Program-made: the position numbers and the translations under genes | NCBI GenBank assembly: GCA_025924495.1 | Contig: JAICIG010000108.1 | Span: forward strand, 1-19,199 | DNA: 19,199 nucleotides | Origin: Pirellulales bacterium | GTDB taxonomy: Bacteria > Planctomycetota > Planctomycetia > Pirellulales > JAICIG01 | Direction of reading: 5' to 3' | The notes under the pieces: generated by a model | The model's input: the letters and a program-made list of their open reading frames with translations, nothing else | What the model was told of the DNA's origin: nothing | Databases searched by the model: none | Part shown: one piece after another, positions 1 through 7,178 of the stretch | Layout of the letters: each line of letters opens with the position of its first letter | How positions within the stretch are numbered: position 1 is the stretch's first letter

Positions 1-693
1 GCCGAAGTCGTCGTACTCTCCGAATACGCCATCACCTCGGTCAATCAGCCGGTGCATATTAATCGCGTACTGCGAGAGAACGGCTGGCTGACCGTCCGCC
101 GCGAGCCGCTCGGCTGGGAGACGCTCGACTGCGGCGCTTCGCGCGCGTTCGCCGTGGCTGACCATCAGGCGGCTCACATCTACGTGAATCGCCCCGAAGA
201 CATTTCGTCGGTAGCCGCCGTGTTGGAACGAACGCCGGGCATCGAGCGCGTGCTCGATCGCCGCCAGCAGGCGGAATTTGGTCTCGATCATGAGCGGGCG
301 GGAGAACTGGTTGTCATTGCAGCGCCCGGCGCCTGGTTCACGTACTACTTCTGGCTCGATGATGCACTGGCGCCCGACTACGCGCGCACGGTCGACATTC
401 ATCGCAAGCCAGGCTATGACCCTGTCGAACTTTTCGTTGATCCCAAGCTGCGGGCGCCGAAACTGCGAGTCGCGCGGCGACTTGCCCAGAAGCTGCTTGG
501 CTTTCGCTATTACATGGACGTGATCGGCCTCGACGCGTCGATTGTCAAGGGCAGCCACGGACGCCTGCCCGCCGCCGGAAGTGAAACGACGGAGGGGCCG
601 GTCTTCGTTTCGTCGTCGAAGGCCATTGAGCGAGAGTCGATCGCAATGACCGACGTCAAAGATTTACTGCTGCGGCTGCAATTCGAAACGTAA
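1..693 (+). CDS. Alkaline phosphatase / nucleotide pyrophosphatase family protein, C-terminal part (5' partial)
   Basis: The reading frame is open from the first base, so the gene starts upstream of the window; 230 residues are visible. The text fits the C-terminal half of the type I phosphodiesterase/nucleotide pyrophosphatase branch of the alkaline phosphatase superfamily. It has LSEYAI near residue 6, a PVHINRVLR stretch, the metal-site motif ADHQAAHIY (Asp54, His55, His59) and a late VKGSHGRLP motif (His186), which in this family supplies a further metal ligand. Family members hydrolyse phosphomonoesters or phosphodiesters with two divalent metals. The nucleophile region is outside the window, so the substrate cannot be inferred. 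The C-terminal tail after residue 195 is probably not catalytic. The gene converges on the VWA gene with an 18-bp gap and no visible terminator. The internal GTG at 52 is not a start because the conserved sequence continues upstream of it. Confidence 0.85.
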   Translation, partial: AEVVVLSEYAITSVNQPVHINRVLRENGWLTVRREPLGWETLDCGASRAFAVADHQAAHIYVNRPEDISSVAAVLERTPGIERVLDRRQQAEFGLDHERAGELVVIAAPGAWFTYYFWLDDALAPDYARTVDIHRKPGYDPVELFVDPKLRAPKLRVARRLAQKLLGFRYYMDVIGLDASIVKGSHGRLPAAGSETTEGPVFVSSSKAIERESIAMTDVKDLLLRLQFET

Positions 694-711
694 CGCACGT
701 ATGGCAGTCGC

Positions 712-3255
712 CTATTGCGGCGCTGCGAGCGTTTTCGCCTTTTTCACCAGCTCCACAAACTCGGCTCGATAGCCTTGAGGGTCTTTGCCCCGTCCTTCAT
801 CGGCAAGTTCCAACACGGCGTCGTAGGTGATGCCGCCCACGTGCTGTGAGCCTCGCAGTCGCATGCCGAAGGCGGCGACGGCGGCGGCGAATTTGAAATC
901 GGCCGCGGCCTGCCCATATTTCCTCCCCGGATCGGTTACGGCATGTTCGAGCAAGCGGCTAGTCTCGCCGTCGGGCTGTTTATATCGCAGCTTGAGCGTC
1001 AACAATTCATTGCTGTCGGCCGCCGCTTTGAGCGCCGGCGCGGGTCGCTGGTACTTTAGTTCATCCACGCGGGCGAATCCTTGCACTGCCCCCGGAGGAA
1101 CGAGCTCGTACAAGGCCGTCACCGTATGGCCGGCCCCGACGTCGCCAGCGTCCTTGCGGTCGTCGTTAAAATCGGCATGCGCGAGCACGCGATTCTCGTA
1201 ACCGATCAGGCGGTAGGCATCGACCTGGGTCGGATTGAATTCGAGCTGCAGCTTAACGTCTTTGGCGATCGTCACCAGGGTTCCTGCGAGTTGTTCGACA
1301 AGCACTTTGCGCGCTTCGCCGACTGTGTCGATATAGGCATAGTTGCCGTTGCCCTTGTCCGCCAGCTTTTCCAGCGTGCCGTCCTTCAGATTTCCCGTGC
1401 CAAAACCGAGCGCCGTAAAGAACACGCCGTCATGCGCTTTCTCCTCGATGAGCTTGACCAATTCATTCTGGTCGGTGACGCCGACGTTGAAATCGCCGTC
1501 GGTCGCCAAAATCACGCGATTCACGCCTCCCTTGATGAAATTGCCTTGGGTCACGGCATACGCCGTTTGAATTCCCTCGCCGCCGTTGGTTGAACCGCCG
1601 GCCGAAAGACTGCTAATTGCCGTTTCGATGGTTCGCTTATTGCTTCCGCTCGTGGGCGCCAGCGCGAGGCCCGAGTTGCCGGCGTACGTTACGATCGCCA
1701 CGCGATCGTTTTCCTCGAGCTGCTCCGTCAACAATAACAGTGATTCTTTGACCAGCGGCAGCTTGTCAGGCTGATCCATCGAGCCCGAGACATCGACCAG
1801 AAACGCCAGATTGCCCGCCGGCCGATGCTCGGAGGCCATTTCGCGCCCATGCAGTCCGATCCGGAGCAAGCGGTGCTCCACGCTCCAAGGACAGCCGGCG
1901 ACTTCGGTTGTGATGGAGAAGGGCGCCTCGCCTTCAGGCTGCGGATAGTCATAAGAAAAATAATTGATGAGTTCCTCGACTCGCACCGCATCAGCAGGCG
2001 GCAACGTGTTCGAGTTCAGGAACCGGCGAACGTTGGCATAAGACGCAGTGTCAACGTCGATGGAGAAGGTCGACAGTGGAGAGTCGCTGACCCGGACAAA
2101 AGCATTTTCTACAATCGGCGAATAGCTCTCAGCGTAAGCAGGCGGCGCATCCCACGATTGCGTTTGCATCCCCAAACCTGCGGAGATCGGCTCTCCCTCG
2201 GACACCGGCATGCCCGCCAAGCCTCCGGCTCCGTTTTTGCGCATCCCTCCGGGCATCATGCCTGGCGCCTCTCCGAACCTGCTTGGCATCTCTTCTGGCA
2301 TCCCTCCGGGTGTTTCCGTCGTCGCGTCAATGCCTCCCCGGCCAAACTGGCGGCCGCCTTCCGTTCGAGCGGCTCCGCCTGCATAGTGCCATCGGCGCGA
2401 TTGGGCCGAACTCCCGCCAGCAACAGGGGCGGTTTGCGTAGAACGCGGCATGTCCGGTCCTGCCAGCCGACCGTTCGCCTGGCGACCGGTCGGAATTCCC
2501 TGCCCGTTGTTCGTTCGCGGCTTGTAAAAGTAGCCTTTGTCGTTTGCCTCGGATTCTGAATAGGCGTCCAAGGTTGTTGGCTGCGCCGGTTGCGGCGCCT
2601 GCGACCCGCCGGCCTCGATAATCGCAAAATCGTGGGCAGCCCCCTTACCGCTGTGATCTTGCATGCCGTACGACTCGACTCCTTCGGCGCCTGCAACGGG
2701 AACTGCGCTCAGAATTCTCGTCTTCATTCTCGTCTTCGGTCCCGCCTTATGAAGCTTGACTTCGCTATCCACGATTGCGTCGTCGACCGCTTTCACGCCG
2801 TCCGTTTGCACTTCGAGTCGGTCCAACTCGTCGACTTTGCCGTGCATCGCAACTGTGGCCTCATGCTCATCAACGTGCCGCAGCTTGATGAGCGCCGTTA
2901 CAACCCCGCACACGAGGAGAACGGAGGCGGCCAGGCTCAGCGGCAACCAGTAACGTCGGCGCGGCCAACTATGGCGGGAGTGAGTCTCCAGTGGTGGCGC
3001 CGCCAGTTCCTCGAGTTTTGCGCCCAGCGCTTGCCGCAGCGCATCGGACCGCGATGGAACGGGCTCGCTCGATGGCGTCTGCCGCAAGCAGTCGCCCAGA
3101 CGCTTCAGCTCAGCGATGACCTGCCGGTCTGCGATCGGGTCTTCCGATTCAGCCAGCAATTCGGCGGCCTCCGCTTCGCTTAGTTCCCCCAGCGCCAGCG
3201 CCGTCAACTTGATCTGACGCGCTTCGCTTTGCGGGAGATCGTGTTCGTGTTCCAT
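712..3255 (-). CDS. Membrane-anchored VWA (YfbK/DUF3520-like) protein with N-terminal anti-sigma-like domain
   Basis: This is an 847-residue protein from the ATG at 3255; a TTG at 3300 would add 15 residues. Residues 1-90 are a charged helical segment (ALALGELSEAEAAELLAES) resembling planctomycete anti-sigma factors, without a CxxC zinc motif. A single transmembrane helix follows at about 102-124. Next comes a low-complexity Gly/Met/Pro-rich linker, about 200-370. From about 390 there is a YfbK-type N-terminal segment (STFSIDVDTASYANVRRFL), then a VWA domain at about 480-665 with a complete MIDAS: DVSGS from Asp488, Thr556 in GGSTNGGEG, and Asp586 in ATDGD. A DUF3520-like C-terminal domain fills about 675-840. 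The topology predicts a cytoplasmic N-terminus and a metal-dependent VWA domain outside the membrane. The gene lies downstream of the ECF sigma gene on the same strand (83-bp gap), so a membrane-signalling anti-sigma role is inferred, not shown. Confidence 0.88.
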   Translation of the reverse strand: MEHEHDLPQSEARQIKLTALALGELSEAEAAELLAESEDPIADRQVIAELKRLGDCLRQTPSSEPVPSRSDALRQALGAKLEELAAPPLETHSRHSWPRRRYWLPLSLAASVLLVCGVVTALIKLRHVDEHEATVAMHGKVDELDRLEVQTDGVKAVDDAIVDSEVKLHKAGPKTRMKTRILSAVPVAGAEGVESYGMQDHSGKGAAHDFAIIEAGGSQAPQPAQPTTLDAYSESEANDKGYFYKPRTNNGQGIPTGRQANGRLAGPDMPRSTQTAPVAGGSSAQSRRWHYAGGAARTEGGRQFGRGGIDATTETPGGMPEEMPSRFGEAPGMMPGGMRKNGAGGLAGMPVSEGEPISAGLGMQTQSWDAPPAYAESYSPIVENAFVRVSDSPLSTFSIDVDTASYANVRRFLNSNTLPPADAVRVEELINYFSYDYPQPEGEAPFSITTEVAGCPWSVEHRLLRIGLHGREMASEHRPAGNLAFLVDVSGSMDQPDKLPLVKESLLLLTEQLEENDRVAIVTYAGNSGLALAPTSGSNKRTIETAISSLSAGGSTNGGEGIQTAYAVTQGNFIKGGVNRVILATDGDFNVGVTDQNELVKLIEEKAHDGVFFTALGFGTGNLKDGTLEKLADKGNGNYAYIDTVGEARKVLVEQLAGTLVTIAKDVKLQLEFNPTQVDAYRLIGYENRVLAHADFNDDRKDAGDVGAGHTVTALYELVPPGAVQGFARVDELKYQRPAPALKAAADSNELLTLKLRYKQPDGETSRLLEHAVTDPGRKYGQAAADFKFAAAVAAFGMRLRGSQHVGGITYDAVLELADEGRGKDPQGYRAEFVELVKKAKTLAAPQ

Positions 3256-3338
3256 GGCTGATATCTCGAAGTCTTTCAAGGCTTGTCGGACCACCGGCAA
3301 TTAGCCGCGTCTGTAATCTGCCAGTCGCGCCAATCCTG

Positions 3339-3890
3339 CTATTGCCAAGTTCGCTCCGCTTCGCCGCGCACCATTCGCGCTAATAAAGGATGATGCCGCA
3401 GGGATTGAAACGCCCGATGAGCGATGACTCGCACGTAGCTTTCCGTGTGCTCTGTAATCTGACTGATCTCGCGGTACGAAAAACCGTCGGCCCAGAGGTT
3501 GACGACGTCACGTTGTTTCTCAGGCAGGCCGGCGATCGCCCTTCTCACCTGCTCGCCGGCATCGCGGTTTTCGGCCGCCTGGGCGGGGTCGGTTTCGCGC
3601 GTAAAGGCATCGCCTTCGTTGGCCACGGTGAGCTGCTCCATCCGGCCGTTCTTGCGTCTCAGATCGATGACTCGATTTCGGCAAACGGCGTAAAGCCACG
3701 CTGCCAGGTGGCCATTCAACTCGTCCGGCCGCTGATCACACAGCCTCAAGAAGGCATGCTGCACCACGTCGCGAGCCTGATCCGCATCGCCGTCCGTCAG
3801 CCGCTGGGAATAGCGCAACAATCGCCCCTCGAACTCGTCGAGAGCCGCCAATACCCAGTCGCGATGGGCGATCCGTTGCTCGTCGGACAT
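3339..3890 (-). CDS. RNA polymerase ECF-type sigma-70 factor
   Basis: The 183-residue protein has the two conserved domains of extracytoplasmic-function sigma factors. Region 2 spans about residues 18-82, with DARDVVQHAFLRL-like core helices and AWLYAVCRNRVIDLRRK, which forms the -10 binding surface. Region 4 spans about 115-166, with AGLPEKQRDVVNLWADGFSYREISQ followed by a helix that would contact the -35 element. The region between is short and acidic, as usual for the class. The ATG at 3890 is preceded by GGAGAGG. The gene is upstream of the VWA/anti-sigma-like gene, matching the usual sigma then anti-sigma order. A TGTAAC-N17-CGTC sequence upstream suggests autoregulation. The regulon cannot be told from this window. 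Confidence 0.93.
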   Translation of the reverse strand: MSDEQRIAHRDWVLAALDEFEGRLLRYSQRLTDGDADQARDVVQHAFLRLCDQRPDELNGHLAAWLYAVCRNRVIDLRRKNGRMEQLTVANEGDAFTRETDPAQAAENRDAGEQVRRAIAGLPEKQRDVVNLWADGFSYREISQITEHTESYVRVIAHRAFQSLRHHPLLARMVRGEAERTWQ

Positions 3891-3931
3891 CCGCCTCTCC
3901 CATGGCCACGCCGTCGCACGTCCGAAATTAT

Positions 3932-3958
3932 GACGCAGCAGTCCGCCGGTCTGTTACA
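3932..3958 (-). promoter_or_regulatory. Putative ECF-type promoter of the sigma/VWA operon
   Basis: Read on the minus strand, TGTAAC (3958-3953) is followed after 17 bases by CGTC (3935-3932). This fits the general AAC-N16/17-CGTC form of ECF-sigma promoters. It would start transcription some 35 bases before the sigma ATG at 3890. A CATAAT sequence overlaps the downstream element and could be a housekeeping -10, but I find no well-placed -35 for it. Autoregulation is inferred from position and motif only. Confidence 0.45.
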
Positions 3959-3986
3959 AAAAATCGCTAGATCGCATCGAGGCGCC

Positions 3987-4016
3987 TTGACCGCATGCTG
4001 GCCGGGCGGTTATGCT
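3987..4016 (+). promoter_or_regulatory. Putative sigma-70 promoter of the membrane-protein/regulator operon
   Basis: TTGACC at 3987-3992 and TATGCT at 4011-4016 are separated by 18 bases, a good match to a housekeeping promoter. The start point would fall near 4023, about 38 bases before the ATG at 4061. The -10 element runs directly into the palindrome at 4015-4029, so a protein bound there would block polymerase. Confidence 0.55.
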
Positions 4017-4029
4017 TTGTGTCACAAAG
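4015..4029. promoter_or_regulatory. 15-bp palindrome, candidate operator A (regulator operon)
   Basis: CTTTGTGTCACAAAG is a perfect inverted repeat with 7-base arms around one central base. It overlaps the end of the putative -10 box and the likely start point of the operon that encodes a winged-helix regulator. A second palindrome of the same pattern lies before ispH at 5091-5105. The position and symmetry fit a repressor operator used for autoregulation. Binding by the neighbouring regulator is an inference. Confidence 0.6.
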
Positions 4030-4060
4030 TAAAAGTCTTCGGCCGGAGGGGAGTCGAGCG

Positions 4061-4669
4061 ATGGAACTTCGCGACGCCTTGGCGCAAATCGCAGAAATCC
4101 GCGAGCACGTCGCCCGAACTGAAACTTTTCGCGGCTATCGTTCGGCGATTGTCGCGTTTTCAGCCATGGTCGCCTGGGGCGCCGCCGGCATCCAGGCGTT
4201 CTGGATCGGAAATCCCGCGGATTCGCTCTTTGCCTGGCTGGCGCTTTGGATTACCGCGGCCGCAATCTGCGTCGTGGCCACGGGAGCCGAAATGGCGATC
4301 AGGAGTCGACGGCAAGCATCGCCTTGGGCCGCGCGGCAAACGTGGCTCGCGGTCGAGCAATTCGCGCCGTGCCTGATTGCCGGCGGCCTGATCACCGTGA
4401 CGATCGCCAGATTCTCGCCCGAAACCGCCTGGATGCTGCCTGGGGTGTGGGCGGTTCTGTTCAGCCTTGGCATCTTTGCTTCTTGCCGCTTGCTGCCGCG
4501 CGCCACGTTTTGGGTAGGCGCTTATTATCTGTTCGCCGGCGTCTTGGCATTGGCGCTGGCGCGCGGGGAACATGCGTTCTCTCCCTGGGCGATGATTGCG
4601 ACTTTCGGCGTTGGCCAGACTATGGCGGCAGGCGTGCTGTACTGGTTCCTGGAACGCTGCAATGGCTAA
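4061..4669 (+). CDS. Six-helix integral membrane protein of unknown function
   Basis: I do not recognise a named family. The 202-residue protein has a short hydrophilic N-terminus (residues 1-25, with RDALAQIAEIREHVART) and about six hydrophobic helices near 29-49, 55-77, 98-117, 124-144, 149-168 and 175-197. No enzyme motif is visible. The ATG at 4061 was chosen because a GGAGGGG sequence lies about ten bases upstream and the hydrophilic helix begins there; an in-frame ATG at 3995 would put the promoter and palindrome inside the gene. The stop overlaps the start of the winged-helix regulator by 8 bases, so the two proteins are probably co-translated. The membrane protein may sense a signal for, or be controlled by, the regulator. 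Confidence 0.85.
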   Translation: MELRDALAQIAEIREHVARTETFRGYRSAIVAFSAMVAWGAAGIQAFWIGNPADSLFAWLALWITAAAICVVATGAEMAIRSRRQASPWAARQTWLAVEQFAPCLIAGGLITVTIARFSPETAWMLPGVWAVLFSLGIFASCRLLPRATFWVGAYYLFAGVLALALARGEHAFSPWAMIATFGVGQTMAAGVLYWFLERCNG

Positions 4670-5057
4670 GCACAGAGCCTCGAGTCGCGATAGTGGACGC
4701 TTTGCCTACGAAGGGCTCGAACGCGTGCTGCACGAGAAGGCCCGCCTAGGCATGCTTACTTCGCTGGTCGCCAACCCGGCAGGTCTGTCATTCAATGACC
4801 TCAAGGAACTCTGCTCGCTGACCGACGGCAACTTGAATCGGCATCTCAAAGTATTGCAGGAGGCCGGTCTGGTGGAAGTCCATAAAGGAGTCGAGCGCAA
4901 CCGGCCGCATACGCTGTGCCGCATGACGCCTGCGGGCCGAGCGCGCTTTTTGGATTATGTCGAGGTGCTGGAGCATGTGGTGCGCGATGCCGCCGAGGCG
5001 GCCGCCGCTTCGAGCGCCAAAGGGGCCAAAATCAAACCCGTCATTTCGCTCGGTTAA
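4662..5057 (+). CDS. Winged-helix transcriptional regulator (HTH_34-like, MarR/ArsR superfamily)
   Basis: This is a compact 131-residue DNA-binding protein. Residues about 20-100 form a winged helix: a first helix (RVLHEKARLGMLTSL), FNDLKELCSLTDGNLNRHL with the recognition helix at about 54-70, and the wing HKGVERNRPHTLCRMTPAGR. The TDGNLxRHLxxLxxAGLV core with a later RPxT...LTPxGR pattern is typical of HTH_34 regulators. A basic, Ala-rich tail follows from residue 108; no ligand domain or metal-binding Cys cluster is apparent. The ATG at 4662 lies inside the end of the membrane-protein gene, giving an 8-base overlap and likely coupling. The gene is flanked by two matching palindromes (4015-4029 and 5091-5105), which makes it the best candidate to bind them. 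Confidence 0.9.
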   Translation: MAKHRASSRDSGRFAYEGLERVLHEKARLGMLTSLVANPAGLSFNDLKELCSLTDGNLNRHLKVLQEAGLVEVHKGVERNRPHTLCRMTPAGRARFLDYVEVLEHVVRDAAEAAAASSAKGAKIKPVISLG

Positions 5058-5086
5058 TCGAGTCGATAGGGAAAATTTTTTATCGC

Positions 5087-5109
5087 GTTACTTTGCAATG
5101 CAAAGCAAC
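5087..5109. promoter_or_regulatory. 23-bp imperfect palindrome, candidate operator B (ispH)
   Basis: The core CTTTGCAATGCAAAG (5091-5105) is a perfect 7+1+7 inverted repeat. Extended to 11-base arms (5087-5097 and 5099-5109) it has a single mismatch. It sits 38 bases before the ispH ATG in an 89-bp gap. Compared with site A, positions 6/10 and 7/9 of the core change together so that pairing symmetry is kept. Promoter elements are less clear here: TCGATA (5063-5068) with GTTACT (5087-5092) has the same 18-base spacing as the upstream promoter, while TTATAA at 5122-5127 is an alternative -10. Confidence 0.6.
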
Positions 5110-5146
5110 TGCGGCAAGGGGTTATAAAACAACAAGGAGTCGATCA

Positions 5147-5989
5147 ATGCATATTGTCCGCGCTGAGGCGCTTGGCTTTTGCTTTGGAGTTCGCGATGCC
5201 TTGGCGGCCGCCGCGGCTATTGAGTGTCCCGCTGAGGTCACGATTCATGGCCAATTGGTGCACAACGAGATTGTGCTGGGGGAACTGGCCGCTCGCGGCT
5301 TTCGGCAGGCTGACGAAGGGCAACGCCAACTCGACTCGCGACCGACCGTGCTGATAACGGCTCACGGCGTCAGCGAGAAGGAGCACAGCCGGTTGATGGC
5401 AGCTGGGAAGCAGCTCATCGACTGCACGTGTCCGCTCGTTCGCCGGGCTCATCGTGCGGCGCGGATGCTGGCGGCTGAGGGACGGCACGTCTTGGTTCTG
5501 GGGCGACCCGGCCATGTGGAAGTCCGAGGAATCGTCGATGATCTGCCGAGCTTCGACGTCATCCCGGCAGTAGAACATGTTCGAAATTATGCTCGTGATC
5601 GACTTGGCGTCGTCTGCCAGACGACCACGTCGCCGCGGCTCGCCGAAGCGATTCTGGCTGCAATTCACGAGCAGAACGCCGAGGCCGACGTGCGTTTTAT
5701 CGACACCATCTGCCAGCCGACGCGCGATCGCCAGCAAGCAGTCGCTCGCTTGCTCGAGCAGGTCGATGCCGTCGTGATTGTCGGCGGGCGTCACTCGAAC
5801 AACACGCGCGAACTAGCCGAATTATGCCGCACCCGACAGAAGCCTGCTTTTCATGTGCAATCAGCGGCCGATCTGGAGCCTTGCTGGTTTTCCTCCGATT
5901 GGATCGTGGGGCTGACTGCCGGCACTTCGACCCCTGATGCTTTGATCGACGAAGTTGAATTTGCACTCACTCGCATGGGCAAGGAGTAA
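5147..5989 (+). CDS. ispH: 4-hydroxy-3-methylbut-2-enyl diphosphate reductase
   Basis: IspH performs the last step of the MEP pathway, converting HMBPP to IPP and DMAPP with an iron-sulfur cluster in the cytoplasm. The 280-residue protein carries all three cluster cysteines in context: Cys12 in GFCFGV, Cys95 in DCTCPLV and Cys189 in DTICQPT. It also has substrate-pocket residues of the family: His39 in GQLVHNE, His74 in TAHGVS, His123 and Glu125 in PGHVEV, a QTTTS motif near 159-162 and the Ser/Asn pair in GGRHSNNT near 214-220. The length is slightly under the 310-320 residues of many homologues. The ATG at 5147 has AAGGAG at 5134-5139, 7 bases upstream. An in-frame upstream extension to 4916 overlaps the regulator and is rejected. 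The palindrome in front suggests control by the neighbouring regulator. Confidence 0.96.
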   Translation: MHIVRAEALGFCFGVRDALAAAAAIECPAEVTIHGQLVHNEIVLGELAARGFRQADEGQRQLDSRPTVLITAHGVSEKEHSRLMAAGKQLIDCTCPLVRRAHRAARMLAAEGRHVLVLGRPGHVEVRGIVDDLPSFDVIPAVEHVRNYARDRLGVVCQTTTSPRLAEAILAAIHEQNAEADVRFIDTICQPTRDRQQAVARLLEQVDAVVIVGGRHSNNTRELAELCRTRQKPAFHVQSAADLEPCWFSSDWIVGLTAGTSTPDALIDEVEFALTRMGKE

Positions 5990-6021
5990 CGTGTCGCAAA
6001 ACTGGTTGCCATCGCTTCAAA

Positions 6022-6040
6022 GCCGCCGTATCGTGGCGGC
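6022..6040 (+). other. GC-rich hairpin directly abutting a start codon
   Basis: GCCGCC (6022-6027) pairs with GGCGGC (6035-6040) around a 7-base loop, and the last stem base is followed at once by the ATG of the DUF1559 gene. No T-run follows, so it is a poor intrinsic terminator for ispH. No separate ribosome binding site is seen. It may influence translation start, or it may mean that the true start lies further downstream. Confidence 0.35.
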
Positions 6041-7060
6041 ATGGACGGACCACAGCGCAGCGGATGGGCAAAGTCGGGCCAACTGGCTTTGACTGCGCCC
6101 ACGCAGCCAACTCAAGAGCACCGCAGCGGCATTTCGCTGATCGAGTTGCTGGTGATATTGGCGATTATCGGGTTACTGCTCGCACTCTTGGTCCCCGCCG
6201 TGCAAGCGGCAAGAGAGTCGGCGCGCCGGATGGAGTGCGTCAGCCATCTGAAGCAGATCGGCATGGCTCTTTCGGCCCATGCCGATGAATTTGGCCATTA
6301 CCCATCCAGCGGCTGGGGCTGGAAGTGGCCTCCAATTCCGGCGCGCGGCGACGGAGTGCGCCAGCCCGGTTCGTGGGTTTACTCAATTCTACCGGAGTTC
6401 GAGCAGCAACCGTTGTGGGAGCCCGTAGTCACCAACGATTTACGGTTAACGATACCACTGGCAGTTTTTTATTGTCCCAGCCGGCGAGCTAATCGCCTCT
6501 ATCCGCTGACCAACAATCAGGTGCTTGCTCCTCAGCCGGCGCTAGTTGCCAAAAGCGACTATGCCGCCTGTGCGGGCGATCATGGCGATCCGAATGCCGC
6601 CGGGTTTCAACCGTTCGTTCAACCGGACAATCTCGACGAAGGAGACAATCCCGATTGGTGGGCAAGCCATGTGCCTTCTTTTACCGCAACCGGCGTGATC
6701 TTTCAGCGCAGCCGCGTACGGCCGTCTGACATTACCGACGGGTTGAGTCAAACGTACCTGGCGGGCGAAAAGCTGCTTGACCCGTTGCACTATACGGACG
6801 GCGCGGGGCTGGGCGACTTAGAGAGCGTGTACCACGGCGACAATGACGATACGTCGCGCGTCGTGGCCTCGTTCCTTGGCGGGCTGAAGCAAGATACGCC
6901 GGGGTTCTCCAACCGCAACATGTTCGGCGGACCACATCCGGCGGGATGCAATTTTGTCTTTGCCGACGGCTCGGTGCACAGCGTGAGTTTTGCGATCGAC
7001 GTCGAAGTCCATCGCCGTTTCGGAAACCGCCAAGACGGTCTGGCCGCAAGCCTGGATTGA
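6041..7060 (+). CDS. DUF1559 pseudopilin-like protein with prepilin N-terminal motif
   Basis: The 339-residue protein belongs to the large planctomycete DUF1559 family. A type IV prepilin/pseudopilin signal is visible: Gly30 then ISLIELLVILAIIG, with cleavage expected after Gly30 and Glu35 at mature position +5, followed by a hydrophobic helix (about 31-55) and PAVQAARESARRM. The C-terminus has the H-x9-DG motif, HPAGCNFVFADG, at His299 to Gly310. Middle motifs such as SSGWGWKW and QPGSWVYSILPEFEQQPLW are usual in the family. The protein is expected to be secreted or assembled by a type II/IV pilus-like machine; its function is unknown. The 30-residue leader before cleavage is long. A TTG at 6089 would give a leader of 14 residues and is an alternative start. 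A candidate terminator follows directly. Confidence 0.92.
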   Translation: MDGPQRSGWAKSGQLALTAPTQPTQEHRSGISLIELLVILAIIGLLLALLVPAVQAARESARRMECVSHLKQIGMALSAHADEFGHYPSSGWGWKWPPIPARGDGVRQPGSWVYSILPEFEQQPLWEPVVTNDLRLTIPLAVFYCPSRRANRLYPLTNNQVLAPQPALVAKSDYAACAGDHGDPNAAGFQPFVQPDNLDEGDNPDWWASHVPSFTATGVIFQRSRVRPSDITDGLSQTYLAGEKLLDPLHYTDGAGLGDLESVYHGDNDDTSRVVASFLGGLKQDTPGFSNRNMFGGPHPAGCNFVFADGSVHSVSFAIDVEVHRRFGNRQDGLAASLD

Positions 7061-7103
7061 TTCGCCTTGTTCCGCCGCGGCCAAAAGGCGAAGATTCTTT
7101 TTT
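7061..7103 (+). terminator. Candidate intrinsic terminator after the DUF1559 gene
   Basis: TTCGCCTT (7061-7068), starting at the base after the stop codon, pairs perfectly with AAGGCGAA (7085-7092). A run of six T (7098-7103) follows five bases after the stem. The loop is long (16 bases), which weakens the call. The placement between the DUF1559 gene and the ABC transporter pair supports it. Confidence 0.5.
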
Positions 7104-7178
7104 ATCCAAGCTTCTGTATCGGCCGGCGAATCCCCTACCGTAGACGGCCGATTGCTGCCCACATTTTTCAGCTTTCGC

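Noticed and set aside
1825..2559. Open frame of 244 codons on the plus strand
   Set aside because: It is antisense to the VWA gene, has no domain pattern, and covers the low-complexity linker region.
3390..4376. Open frame of 328 codons on the plus strand across the sigma gene and the promoter region
   Set aside because: It is antisense to the ECF sigma gene and out of frame with the membrane protein; the real genes have clear motifs and ribosome binding sites.
4916..5146. Upstream extension of ispH
   Set aside because: It would overlap the regulator and include the palindrome; the ATG at 5147 has a strong ribosome binding site and begins the conserved sequence.
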